Origin: Climacteris rufus | Taxonomy: Eukaryota; Chordata; Aves; Passeriformes; Climacteridae | Assembly (NCBI GenBank): GCA_013398175.1 | Contig: VZRZ01001922.1 | Span: 500,140 to 564,139, forward strand | Direction of reading: 5' to 3' | Length of the DNA: 64,000 nt | Part shown: positions 1 to 13,388 of the stretch, piece by piece | How the letters are laid out: the number at the start of each line of letters is the position of its first letter | Position numbering within the stretch: position 1 is the stretch's first letter | Program-made: the position numbers and the translations under genes | Notes under the pieces: model-generated | The model's input: the letters and a program-made list of their open reading frames with translations, nothing else | What the model was told of the DNA's origin: nothing | The model's database searches: none

Positions 1-3000
1 CTTTAGATAGGCAGAGTGATACAACTGGTGAAAACTTGCACCAAAAATACTCAGCAAGTGATGCCTTTTTTCACAGTCAAATGGATGGACATTGATGTCC
101 AGCAGGTTATTTCTACTTTCCATTACAGTGGACTGGGTTATATCAAAGTCAACGTTGCCATGTTCTGCCAACTACAGTTTATCTGAATTCTGATGAGCAA
201 AAGTAGAAATAGGCTCCATCTGGCAGAGAGACCAATGTGCACTGAGCCAAATTCGATTTGGACAGTGGGCAGTTATTCTTTAGTAATCCCAATAAGATAG
301 GCTGCACAAGATAGCAGCATGAGAAAACTGGAATATGTTGTACTTCATTAACCGTGCCTCTTATCAAGACTCTACTGTGCCTTCTCCTAAACAGACACTC
401 CTTCAGCTTTGGGTGAAATCCAAAAAGTGCGTATTTTGATTGAAACCAAAATCATTTAAATAACTTTGATCTTAGCCTTGCTATTTATATAGCACCCAAG
501 CTATTGCAGCATGTTTGTATACTAAACAAAACCTGCTTTATGTAAAGCTGACAAACTAAAGCTTACAACTGAAAGAAATGTAGTAGCCTTGCATATAGCC
601 CTGATGTCAACAGGAGTAGCCAAAGATTGAACACTTCAGAATTTAAACCTTAATAAGAAGAGCAACTACATGGAAAAAATAAATGCTATGATCAACTTTA
701 TAATTATTTTTCTTAAACAGTATCTTAATACCATAAAACTCCCTTGTTCTCTCTTTAACTCTTGGTACTAAATTATTATGTATATGCTGTTGCAGGAACA
801 CCCAGTAATTCACCTCTGCTAAAACAATCTCTACTCTAAGCAGCAGGAGATTCCTCTAAATCTCATTACATTCAGCGGACAGACTCACCAATTACTTGGA
901 AACATCAACCTAATCAAGAAAATAACAGTTCTACGACTGTGATGTAGTCATTATTTACTGATCAGTGTGGACAATTTTATATTTATACTATCACACATCC
1001 TAAACAAGTTTTATTCTTAGTAGTATCACAAAACTAAATGAAAATGAGTACAAAATTCAAGATTGCATGTACTACATGCAGGACATTTGCTACAGCACAA
1101 AGAGAATCACATACTGGTTCAGAATTTGCTTAGTTTCAGACTACTTTCTGCCAAAGTGTACTTTTTTTAATCCCTAAACCAGATAGAGAGAAATAATTTC
1201 TGTTCGCACTAAAAATAAGGTAATGGCATTCCTCTTTTACTACAAAGAACTTGCACTACAGACTTGAAGTATGTAAGGCAAAAAAGACTAAGCTGAATTC
1301 TCAACCTCTTCGAGTGTGGGTAACACAAAAAGTAATGAATTTAAGTATCAATGGAAGATACTCAGATGAGACATTAGAAAACACTTCCATAATAATGACA
1401 ATAGGACAGTGGAACAAATTGCTTCAGGAAATTTCACCATCTCCATCATTTTTTGTTCAAACCAGTTAGACAAACATCTGTCAAGACTGGTTTAGCTACA
1501 GTTTGATCTTGCCTTGCAGGCCAAGAAAAGTATTAGCTGACCTCTCTAAGTCCTCTCCCAGTTCTTCTCTCTACAGTCTTTAATTTCTGCCACTCAGACA
1601 AGTATTCTGGACACAACACAGTATTTACCTTATGGTATCCAATGTTCTTTATGAATTTCAAATGCTAATAAAGGAAGTAATAACAAACAACAGGGAATGA
1701 GTACATCAGCCAACACATATACATCTCGAGTTTGTTCAGGCACTCATATTCATTCCTGAACACTTGAACTGAGTGTAGTTACTGGCTTATAAATATATGC
1801 TCCACCACATCATATTATAATGTCCTAGAATTAATTTACCTTAGAAAAATGTCTCCCTGTGGGTTTTGTGCATATGTATTTGTTTCCAAGTAATGGATAT
1901 CTCAAAGACGAGAACAGTTGCAAACAAAAAATTATTTTTAAAAGCTGCTTATGTCCATTTTTTCCCCTTCTTTTAAAAAAGTAAGTAAAAGGGGTGATTT
2001 GAAAAATTCTTTTGGGTAAGCACATGGCAGCTACACACTCCCCATAGATACTGTATTAATCTAAAATGCTAATCAGCTGACAGAACCACATATTTAAGGA
2101 AAAACCCCTCACATTCAGGTTAGGCCCCTCATGCAGCATTTTAAAGAGATGTCAGGGCAAAGTCACTTGTGATGTCTAGGGATTATTTCTATTGTCTTGT
2201 CAGCTTTAGAGAGTAAAGCCAGGAACACACTGTGCTATTTGATAACCTCTGTAAATTTAGCACCATACAAGGCTGATTTGCAGATGTGATTTTACACACC
2301 AATGAAATGAAAGAGTGGCAGACATTATCAGAAAAACAATTCTTTATGTCACACAAACAAAGATGTAAAAGCAAGTGTGATATTCAAAGCATTCTGAAAC
2401 TCATAAAAGTTCAAATTAAAAAATGGAAGTTAATTGAAATAGTTCGAATAGGAACTGCTAAAAACAAACAAAAAAACCCCAAACCAAGATAACTGGCCTC
2501 TCACAGTGGATCAAGAATATAGAAGCTTGTAACTTTCCTCAGGGTTTTCTTGTAGCTGAGTTACTGATACTGGACAAAAAAAACTTGTAAGGATTAAAAT
2601 ATAAAATTGGGCACACATCAAGTATTGAACATTTGAATGTTTAATAATGCATTGGTCTTGAACAGAATAGTCTTATTCAGTACAATTTCATGCAAGAAAA
2701 TATGTAAGCCTTGTACTGTGGGGTTTTTGAGGGTAATTTTAATAGTTTCAAATAGCTATTTATGATGGTCTCTCCCACTGCTAAATATCTGAGGCACAAG
2801 CATAAAAGTTTTGAAAGATGTGCAACCAAAAGATGGGAGAAACCAACAGGAATGTTTTTAACTATGTCTTTTTCAGAAACAAAAATCAACTTGAAAAACA
2901 AGCATTTGGGTTGAAAAGTCTGAACATCAACAAGGAAATTAGTAAAAACTGCTTCTAGCTGAGTGCAATTTGTAAAAATCAAGGAGGCAACACTTGGCAA

Positions 3001-3144
3001 ATGAGAGAAATATTTTTTACATGAAACAAGACAAGTTGTAACATAACTACAGCACAATACTATCAAGTTCTGGAGGTAGTGTACCATTCATTTATCAGAG
3101 CCAACCCAGAATTATGGTTCATTTGAAAGGACTACTCAAACATC

Positions 3145-3253
3145 CAATGGCACGGCACTTGGGAATCTGCTCTCAGTGACCCTCGCTGAGCAGGAGGGTT
3201 GCATTAGCTGATCTCAAGAAGTCCCTTTCAACCTTAACCATCCTGTGATTCTG
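3145..3253 (+). mobile_element. CR1 LINE, 3' end fragment
   Basis: The segment reads CTGCTCTCAGTGACCCT, then GAGCAGGAGGGTTGC, then GATCTCAAGAAGTCCC, and ends AACCATCCTGTGATTCTG. This is the well-known order of the CR1 3' untranslated end, finishing in the ATTCTGTG-type terminal octamers. It is 5'-truncated, as nearly all CR1 copies are, and has several substitutions, so it is old. The left boundary is approximate. Confidence 0.85.
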
Positions 3254-6200
3254 AAATTATGACTGAAGCTGCCTTTTCAATTTTATTTCAATAATAACAT
3301 TCTGGTTATATTGTATCAAAGGTCCCCAAATCTAATTCTGAAATGCAGTAACACCAAGGTACTACAAGGTTCAGCTGTAACACCCTACATACTTCTTGTG
3401 GCTCAAGACAGAAAGTGTCTTCAGCCTAAGCATTAAAAACATGCCTAGTTTTGCACTGGGAATTGCACTTCATAAAACAAAAATTGGCCACAACATCCCT
3501 CACTCTCTCAACTCCGCAGGGATCTGACAGGTAAACCCACAAAATTGTCTTGATTGTATCTTGACATTTAGTAACAGTCAGGCTTACAAAATTTGTTAAA
3601 ATTGAAAACTTCCTTTCCCTGATCTAAAGCCTGACTAACAGAAAGCCCCCATTTACCCTGAAATGCTCAGCAATCAAGGTTAGTCTCTGACATTGCTTAC
3701 ACTGCTAAGATAATCAATGCTGGCAGGATTGGCCTCAAGCCATCAGATACCACTCCATGAGCAGTCCCCCACACCACTGCTCTGTCACACAGGTTTTGTC
3801 TGTGTAAAATGTCTTGGCTATCAGAGGAGACTCATCTCGTAAGAATGGCTTCAGCACACACATGTGTGCATATATATTTAAAACAGCCAGCAGAAAACAA
3901 GGTTTGTAGGAAGACTTTTAGGTGGCAAAACATACAAGAAATTTGCTCAAGATGCAAACTAGGCACTATCCTGGCCTGGATTACTTATTCCAGTGCATGG
4001 ATTACTTTTCTCATGCTTTCATGAGCTAAATTGTTTTGTAAATTCACAGTAACTATATGCATGCTTTTTTATCATTATGAAAGAATATTCTCAGGAATAC
4101 ACATTCCCTAGAACAGAGCACTTCAATAGGAAAATTATTTACATTAGGACTCTTTGCTTATAGATGGTCCTTCAGAACCCAACTACTTGCAGGCAGAAGG
4201 ATTCAAAGCAGGTGTTTAAATGACATCCTTGTGTGACTAACTAACTGTGCCTACACTGAAAATACAACAACCTGAAACAAAGAAGCCCCTGGGGACAATG
4301 GGATGGCACAGAGTGGATTGCTCACCTAACAAGGAGCCTGCACCAGAGGGGCCCTAAAGTAAAAAACCACAATTAATGATAGGCCGTGAACCAGAAGTTG
4401 TGCCACGGTGGGCTATGTGCTATTTGTGAAGGAACACCTGGGCACCTTTTACTTGCACAGCACTTGGAAAACCAAACAAACAACTGAGTGCATGTTTCTG
4501 TCTCCATCTGGTGTCCTTCTACTTTTCTAATAAGCTACAAATAGACGCAGCAGAGGACCTGGCTGAGGGCACTCACTGGGCCTCTCTAACCTGCCCAGCT
4601 GTCACAATGCTTTTTTTGGATCTGATCATTCTGCTTATAGTTTCACATTCCTCAACAGAAACTCCACACCAACAACATTCATCAGGGAAAAGGGCCATTT
4701 GAGTCAACACTGGAGAGAGTAATGGCCTTCAAGTTCAAGCCCACAGTTGCACGAATATTGAGAAATGACACCAAGTACACGGCAAACAAATAACTATCAC
4801 AGAGGGGCATTCAAATATCATGAGCAGAGTCTGCCCTTTTTTTGAGGCATTCTATTACATAATACTTAAAAATACTTACTAAAAACAAAACTACTTTGAG
4901 CTGATGGTAGTAGAAACAAGCTTCATTGAGCAGCCAACTTTAAATATTAGGTTTATTCATTTAAGATTTCAATGTGGTTACAACGGAATACCAAGCAAAT
5001 TGCTTGAACTCTGTGAACTTCAGTTGACAGAGCTGTTTCTGGGTTGTCAAACCATAGTCTTATGTATCATTCTGTATTTTTGCTCCAAAAGATAAGAATG
5101 AAAAATATTATCCAGGCAATTTAAAAAGCAATAAAATGACTGCATATTTGCCATGTTTTGCCATGTCAACTTTATTGGAATTCCATTTTGGCTTCTAAGA
5201 ACTTAAGTAAACAGATTAAGAACTCCACAAGCACTACTACCCTGCAGCATATTCTAAAGATTAAAAAATTAAAGTCTGCTAAGTAAGGCTAATTCATGTC
5301 AAAGCTTTTAGATTTCTAATAGTATCATGAGTTACTGGCGGGTAAGGGAGTAGAAAGAGTAAGCTCCTTAAGAATGTCATGTCCATCTGTGAGTGCCATC
5401 TGTCAAAGAAATCCTAAAAGAAGAGGCTAACGAGGAATCCAGAATATGCCCAGCTGTTGCACTGTAAATTACTACCTGTGCTAAAAAACCTTAACACATA
5501 TTTCTAGGCAGATACGTGTTTTCTTTCCTTTTGATTTTCATTTTAGATACGCAGCCTCTGCTCTCTGCATTTCACTACAACCATACACAGTCTCTGAAAT
5601 AGCTGATGGCACTGAATAATTCTGAGAGTAAATCAGACAACATAAACTGAGAACTTGAACTGAGTTTGATAACAATGGTCAAAAAACCATTTTTAAAAAT
5701 CTACTGATGATACTAAGAAAGCAATCCACAGAAGAATGTTCACTCAGAAGCTATCTGGAAAATTTAACGAGTTTTTTATATGTATTCTTACATTTGCCTT
5801 TGTATGTGGATCTGTATAGGACACATGTTTTTTAATTACCAAGGATATTTATAAATGCCCTGAGCTTAAGCAAGCTAGTAGTTGCAAATCACTAGAAAAT
5901 TTCTGGGACTAATGAAGAAAAACTAACCTGCTGGGTTCACACTGCATCCCACAGCAACTCTTCCTTGGTCCTTTTCTATCTTCCTCCGGGAATAAATACA
6001 CAGATATAAATACACTGAGAATTATGGGAGGTAAGGGAAAAGGAGATCTGTACAGAAATGAGTTCTGAGATCACATGATGCTTTTCATTTTTCCAGAAGA
6101 AGGACATACCGTCTTAATATAAAGCTGATCTTATCCCTCTCCTATCCATTTATTTGATCCGCAATGGAACACTATAAAAAATGTATTAAAGGGAAAGGGG

Positions 6201-9200
6201 GAAATACACAGAAGAATGTAGAACATACTTTAAAGACACATACAATATTCAGGAATAGGGGCACATTACAAAAATTTAAATGAATTGTTTGTTGTTCCTG
6301 AGTTATATGGGAAACAGAACAAAGATACGATGCAAAGCTGCAAGTAAACCCCAGAGGCTAAAAAGAAAATAGTTTACAAGGAGAAAGACCAAGGCCATCC
6401 CAAGCGAACAAAGATATACATCAAATACTTGCCATAGCTCTTCCAATATGTGAAGAAGCACTGCTATATCCTAAATGTTTTACTGTTCTTCTCCCAGGCT
6501 AGTAGGGCTCTAGATTTCACTTTTTTTTTTAAAGACTGCCCAGCAGAAGAGTGTTTATGAAAACTGCTCTACAGTCATTTTAATGTGCTGCACAGAACCT
6601 TTGCTTTCTTCCTCCTTCACCCAATAAAGCTTTATTCAGCAGTTATATAGATACTTGGGATTCCTCTTTTTTTAATGGAAACCAGTATTGTTAAGAATAT
6701 CTACCCCTTTCCAAAAAAAGGAAGGGGTGGGGGAAGAGGCTAGTTAAGAACAACAGACAAAAGTATAGCTTCTCCAAATCTGCTTTCTACTTAGCTGTGC
6801 CCTAAATTAACAGTGTAGAGGTTAAATGCTAATAGGAAAGAAGATTCCTTCCCAGTAAGTAAAAAGTAGAACAGGGAAGAGCAAAGAACCTACTACTCCT
6901 GAAAAAAATAAAACTAAATTTAGGATAATCTCTCTTGCTTCCCCCTCGGCTTGAGCATGTTCTTTACTGTATTGCAAATATGGCATTGTATTTATTACCC
7001 CTTGGTTATTTGAAAAAAAAAAAGAATAGCTGTTGAAAGAATTCTATTCACAGTTGTTAAATACAGCAGAAGATACTGCCATTGAACACAAGAAATGCAA
7101 AGTGATTGCTTTTATATAGAGAGAAAAGGGGAGTAAGAGCACCTATACATGTATGCAAGGGAAGGAAGAAAATTTGTATTTCACTGGAAATTTAGATTAT
7201 TTCATGTTATTATTACTTCCATGTCAACCACCAACCTGACCGATGCTGGTATAGGCCAAATCAAAGCCTTGCTGGAGGCAGCAAGAAAAAGAGTGAGTGC
7301 CTTACAGGAGTGCACACATGCAAGGCTGTACACTGAAAAGGAAAAAGCAGTAAGACTGTATTGTTTCCTGTGTGCTATTCCACAGCCAGGTGAGAAATCA
7401 CATCAAAAACCCCTCACGAAATTCTCAACCAACTCCTCCACAAGGGAGGACAGCACACAGGATGGAAGGAGCTGAAGAGGGCCATAAATGGCTCCAAATC
7501 CACGAGGAAAGCAGAAATGAAGAAACACACAAGTCCTCCTACCTCTGTCATGATGTGATTTTTTTTTTCTTTACTGTATTTCTCAGGACTCCAAACCAGT
7601 TTTTTAAGGGGTGAAAAGTAAACATTGGGCCTTGTCACTCAGCTTTGGAGTCACGGTGGGAAGGCGGCCCCAATGCCCTGCACTGCAGCAGCCACGCCAG
7701 GCGTGTCAAAACACAGCCGGCCTTCCCCAGACGTGAACACAGGGGAGCCTGGCAATGAGCCATTCCAGTGAGAAACCCTATTCTGACTGGTAAAAGAAGA
7801 TACCTTTTATATTATTATTTGGCATTAGCTTTTCAGTTGTGTTAAGCCAATTCCACGTGAAATTGTACAGGTTTGTTTGTGACCATGTCCAGAGGAACCC
7901 CAAGGTGGGCTAGGAGACTCTCCAGAACTCTCCCGTGACCATAGGAAAAAGTTTTACTACTTCTTAAAAGATTTTTTTCTCTTATTTTGCTATTTTGGGA
8001 CAGTAGGATGCTTTCCTTTCTGACACTAAAATTACATTCAAAGTAACAGATTTCTGGCCTATATAATGAGGATTTGGATTTTAATTTTAACTTCTTGCAC
8101 TCAAGGGTTCTTCTACCGTATCTGTTTTTCAGATTGAGAGAATTTGAGTGAGAGTTCTGTAAGAGACTGAGGCTATGATCCTTCACCTGTCTGTGGGATA
8201 CCAAGCAAGATATCTGGGAATTTCTTCTTCTCAGAAAGACCAGCTCCTTGATCCTTCTCTGCTGCAGGGCATAAACATGTATGGAATCAGAATGGAAATG
8301 ACATAAAACAGTGAACAACAGGATGTCATGCACATGAAGATGTGCTTCAAATTCCTAGCCTGCCTGTTGAATCTTCAGTAACAACTAATTTTTTTTTTCT
8401 ATTGTGCTTTTTCACATTTGATGTTCATACAAAAGTCATTAACTGCAGAAAGGAGGAGTTTGTCAGAGAGAATTTTTGAGTCTTTAAAATGCTGAAAAGC
8501 AGCACCTTGTGCAGACAGCTGAAGGGGAGGGTGGTAAGAGACAGCTTGTACTCAGGCAAGAGATAAGTTTGGTGCTGAAGCACCCAGGTGAACCACAAGC
8601 TGCATCTCAGAGAAAACTACGGAAAGTGATTCCAGCTTTTTCATTTTTAGGTCCTCTCACTGACAGCAAGAATAGATTTCATATCAAGAAGTTACAATGA
8701 GAAAACAAATAGTAGGAAACTGTGCACTTCATAGCACTGCTTATTCTTTTATTAGAGATTAAGAATATGACTGATTTGATGTGCCTCAGTTACATGTGTT
8801 GTATTAAAGAGATTCAAACAAAATGCAGCTACTGAGTGAAAGCTGTGGCTGAATTTAGTCAGAGAACACTATCTTAGAAAAAAAAATTATTTATGAATAT
8901 TCAAAAGTACAACACATGCAGCACCCCTCAAGCCCTCAGAAGTCCCTCCTATCTTCATCCTCTTTGTTTCCCTCACCCCCGTGCTTGTTTTCTGGCTAGT
9001 CTCCTCCTCCATTTAAATTGCTGGTCACTTGGAGGATCAAAGCTGCTATTTTGAGTCACTTAACCTACAGTTAATCTCATTGTTGCTTGCCTGTTCAAGT
9101 AGAATCAGTTGGCTCCTGTGCACCCCATGGTTAACACGGAGTCTGACAGTAAGACTTTGGCTATATATAATGTTACAGAAGGTGCATTTCAGAACTTGCA

Positions 9201-9871
9201 TAATGAACAGTTTTAAGCTAGTTTTGACATTAATTTTCAGAGAACTGATGGATATTTGAACTTATGTGACTCAATGTGTATATTAATCATTCTTGTCTGG
9301 CAGACACTCAAGCATTGCTTTTCTCTCTGGAAATAAAATGGAAAGCAGAATTTTTAACGCAGGGAACAGCAATTTCGAACTTAAATTAGCAAGTAGATCT
9401 GCTGCATCTATAAATGATTTATTAACATGATACATGGGCAGAGTTAATAAAAAAAACCTTCTTTGGACACGTGTTATAGCTGATCTGCTTCAGGACAAGT
9501 CTGAGTAAAAAAAAAAAAAAGTTTTACTCAATTTTACTCAGAAGTGTGATTCCTAAGGGGTGCCCATGCTTCAGCTCCAACCAGGAGAGCCTTTTCTGAA
9601 CTCACCACCAGCCAAATGGTTTTTCAGCAGGATGTTTATTTCAAAAAATGGAGATGGTTTTCCACAGTTCTTGACATTATCAACACTCTTACCAAAGCAT
9701 AATGAGAAAACAATGCTTCCTAAGTAAGCAAAGTTACCCACATGCCTAACACCATTCTTTTCACAGATTCAAACACAGGTGCCTATTCTGTGTTGAAACA
9801 TCAAAAAGCAATGCATGCTATTTAAATACCAAAGTTTTAGCACTCAGCCTGAGATGACCTGGTCTATATAG

Positions 9872-9985
9872 ATCACAGAAAGATAGAATACCATGTTGGA
9901 AAGGACCACAAGGATCATCTGGTCCAACCCTTCTTGGCAAAAGCATAGTCTAGATAAAACAGCCCAACACTCTGTCAAGCTGATA
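9872..9985 (-). mobile_element. CR1 LINE, 3' end fragment, antisense
   Basis: The segment starts ATCACAGAAAGATAGAATA and continues TTGGAAAGGACCACAAGG and ATCATCTGGTCCAACCC, which is the reverse complement of a CR1 3' end. The next bases, to about 9985 (ACAGCCCAACACTCTGTC), also fit CR1. No coding part remains. The right boundary is approximate. Confidence 0.85.
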
Positions 9986-11057
9986 CACAACTCAATGATG
10001 GTTCCTTTAATAAATAAAAACATTGCTTATAAAGTCTACATAAATTATCTTCTTTCTTCTCATGGATATGGAACTGAGGAGTATATAAAAAACTATAGAA
10101 CAGTGGTAAAGTACTGCCTACCTTATATTTCTTTAATGTAACAATTAAAAACCCAGAGCTGAGATTTGAATGTCATAAATGTTCACTGAAATAAAATCTT
10201 GGTTGAAAAATATCTACTAGACTAGAAATGTACCAAACAAGTAAAATACAGCAGATAAGGTTGTCAGAGTTCTTCTATTTAACATGTTATGCTAATTTAA
10301 TTACAAATGTCAATAAGATTATTACTGGTGCTATTTCAATGTTGTACAAACCACTATCACACCATGAGGCACACTCAGCCAAGAGTTCTCATTACCAGAA
10401 AACACAAATTAAGTCAAAGCCTGTAGTATGAATCCCACACAAGCATGTGGATCTCAACTATTTCGCACAAGAGCTGCATTTTTATCTTAACTGCACATTT
10501 GCTTTTCAGTAACTGCTGCAATGTGTTCAAGCAGACCAGTTACAGAGAATTTCAGTCGTAACAGTACCCAAGAACTACATCAGGATAGTGTCAAAATTTC
10601 TAACAGGATACCAGAAGCTACTTCAATCCAGTTCAAGATGTCCTGTTTTCATGTGGCAACAGGAATTTCCTGATAGTTTCAGAACAATTCAATTATTTCG
10701 TCACTCTTTCTAGAGCAGAGAAGATTCTTTTGATGCTGCTAATAATATTCTATACACATTACACTGCACTGATCTGGTACTAGGGAACTGGGAGGCAATA
10801 AGAGAGACAAAACATGTTTGTGAAATGCTTATTGATCTGAATCACACAAGCACAGCCAAAACATTACACAACACTTTCAAACCCACAGAAATCAGCATCT
10901 ACAACATGAAGACACACACTTAAAGTGAAAATCTTGAGGGTTTGTTTTGCTTTGTTTTTGTTACATGATATCCCCGAAAATGCTCCACAGTGTTAGAGGT
11001 TTCATGTTAGTTTTATCAAGACACTCTAAGATAGACACATCCATGTTAGTGTACACT

Positions 11058-11073
11058 GGAAGGAAGGAAGGAA
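11058..11073. repeat. (GGAA)4 tetranucleotide repeat
   Basis: Four perfect GGAA units in intron 5, followed by GAC. Tandem GGAA can be bound by ETS-family factors, but nothing here indicates function. Confidence 0.8.
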
Positions 11074-12756
11074 GACAAATGCATTGAGACAGGCAGAGTT
11101 TTGGCAGGAAGGAACAGACAAAGATTCTGGCAACACATTCAAAAGGTAAGCAGGAAAATGAGCAACCTGGTTTGCATTCATATAGTTATTAGCAGAGTAT
11201 AAAGTAGCTAAATAATTTTTAAATTACGGGATAGAAACTTTTTAGTGTTGGTATGTTTGTAGGAAAAGCAGGAAAATGACAGAAAAAGCAGAATGGGATA
11301 ACAACTTCTATCTCTCCAGGGAAACTGCACCGAGCAGCTTCTGTGTTTGCTTGTGTCTCTAATGAAGCTGGCATAATTCTTGATGACAGATTCTTTTTTT
11401 TAAAATTTATGATAGACTGTTAAGGTCAAACATAATAATCCATTAGAAATCAATTTTCTTTAATTGAAATTAGTTCTGTGAGAAGGGATGCAAAGGTCTG
11501 GTTGGGAATCAGATACTACAACACACAAATGCTGCATTACTTACCCATGGCATTGTCAGAGCTCAGTTCTGATTTTTTGGTGAGAAACAAGTTAATCCCT
11601 CTTAGAATATTCTGCTGGCAACCACAATGTTTTACATTTTAGCATTCATAACTCTCCTAAACATCTGACTGTCAAAGGAACCATGACATTAGTAATACAG
11701 AATCTCAGACAAATATTTTCCAGAAACTATGGTTTTAAAGAAACAAGGTAAGCAAAGGCTGACTCAATGTTTATATAAGAGTTGTGACTTGACAGTAATT
11801 TCTTTTGGAGTCCACTGACAAGTGCTGTCACTGTAAACCATATGTTTGTTTCTCAAATTTCCTACCATTTTTTGGATTTTACATTCTTAAAAGGAATACC
11901 AGCTTTGTGATGCAGATGAGTAGGAAGAGAATGTTATTTGGAGCCGTTGCAATTCATCAGGCAGAAAACATGTAGACTACACTAACACTAAAGAACTTTC
12001 ACTTCCTTAAATATAATGTGTAATACTTTCAATGATTATGAGGAATTAGACTATGAAAACACTGGGAGGAAAATCTGAATTCCTTTCTGTGCACAATTCA
12101 TCAAGATCAGGTAATTTTTGTCACAGTATTATGGATGGAGACACTATTCCATATTAAAATATTTTTGATTTTTCTTACATGAAAGAAAGTGACACTGAAA
12201 GAACAAACAATACTACTAGCAAAGGTATTGGTAAGAAACTGGCTAAGCGAGATGACAATGCATAGTGCTGAAAGAGGCAATAAGATCAGAGGGAGATTAC
12301 TAGTGCTGATCTTCCAGGATCAGTTTTGAAACTGACTGAACATTTTAATTTTAAAACTTGTCACAAAAATAAACACAGACTCACAAAATGTGTAGGTATC
12401 ACAAAGCCGAAAAGCAGCACTAACAACAGGGAAGACTGGAATATAGAAATGACTAAGCTGAAGACTATAACAACAGAAAGCAGATTACACTTAGTGTAAA
12501 ATGTAAATACCTTCCTGTTGAGTGTAACAGCAGAAACTTCTCTTACACACTAAGAGCTTATCAACTCTAAGTGACAGAGAAGGAACTGACTACACCCAGC
12601 CATTACATCTGTACCTTCCCAGTGTGATGGAAGTAAGGCTCTTGGTTTCACCGGGAGAAACATTCTAGCAGACTGAGAGATACTGCAGCTAGAACACAAG
12701 CTCTTTCCAAAAGGTCATCTCATATAATATTTACAACCTTTGACATGAAAGTTTTA

Positions 12757-12777
12757 TAAAGTTGTCTGACAACTTTA
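12757..12777. repeat. Perfect palindrome, 10-bp arms
   Basis: TAAAGTTGTC, one central T, then GACAACTTTA, an exact inverted repeat. A chance occurrence in AT-rich DNA is possible. Confidence 0.9.
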
Positions 12778-13362
12778 AGACTAAACAACAACTTGAAGAA
12801 TGACCACACACAAAACTGGCATGAAACACTACTTCAAAAATGGTGATCCATAAAAGAAATCCCTAAGATTTTAACTTACACGTCAAGAAACTCCCATCAG
12901 GCTACCAAAGGTGCTAAACTGTAACTGCAGTTCCAATAGTATGCAACAAACCAAAACCAAGTAGTCGTTGTGATACAAAAATTTAGTTCTTTTTCATCAC
13001 TACTAAACTCTTTATTTATGTGTGATTATAACGCTAATGTTATATTTTCCAATTCTATTTTGCAACACTGTCCCATGATCAAAACCAGTTATTGAAATAC
13101 AGCACATGTGGATTTCTTATTTTGCCTTATTTATTGTAGTCCCCAAACCTACTTGCCTTTTTGGAAGTATTCATAATCTAAGAGTTCCACTTACTCTTAT
13201 CTGTTCCTTACCTGTTATTACACTTAAGATGTCAGAGACAAAATTAACCTCAAACTCCACAGCTCTATTGCACTGCCATAAAAATGAAAACAGGTCCACC
13301 ATATAAAATCACACTGTGTTTATTTTTCACTACACCTGTACTCCACTTACTTCATATATTAA

Positions 13363-13388
13363 TTGAAGATAAGATAAGTTATCTTCAA
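13363..13388. repeat. Perfect inverted repeat, 10-bp arms, 6-nt loop
   Basis: TTGAAGATAA, spacer GATAAG, then TTATCTTCAA. The arms are exact reverse complements. Confidence 0.9.

Noticed and set aside
2677..3087. 136-codon minus-strand open frame near the left edge
   Set aside because: No recognisable domain or start context; composition is low in complexity and rich in Leu, Cys and Phe, as expected from chance translation of AT-rich DNA.
5330..5420. Minus-strand sequence with GATGGACATGAC considered as the missing exon 6
   Set aside because: Translation does not give DIKPDN or the DFG motif, and splice sites are absent.
9508..9522. Poly-A run considered as the tail of a retroposed gene copy
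   Set aside because: No coding similarity precedes it and no target-site duplication is evident. The same applies to the A run at 41049-41064.
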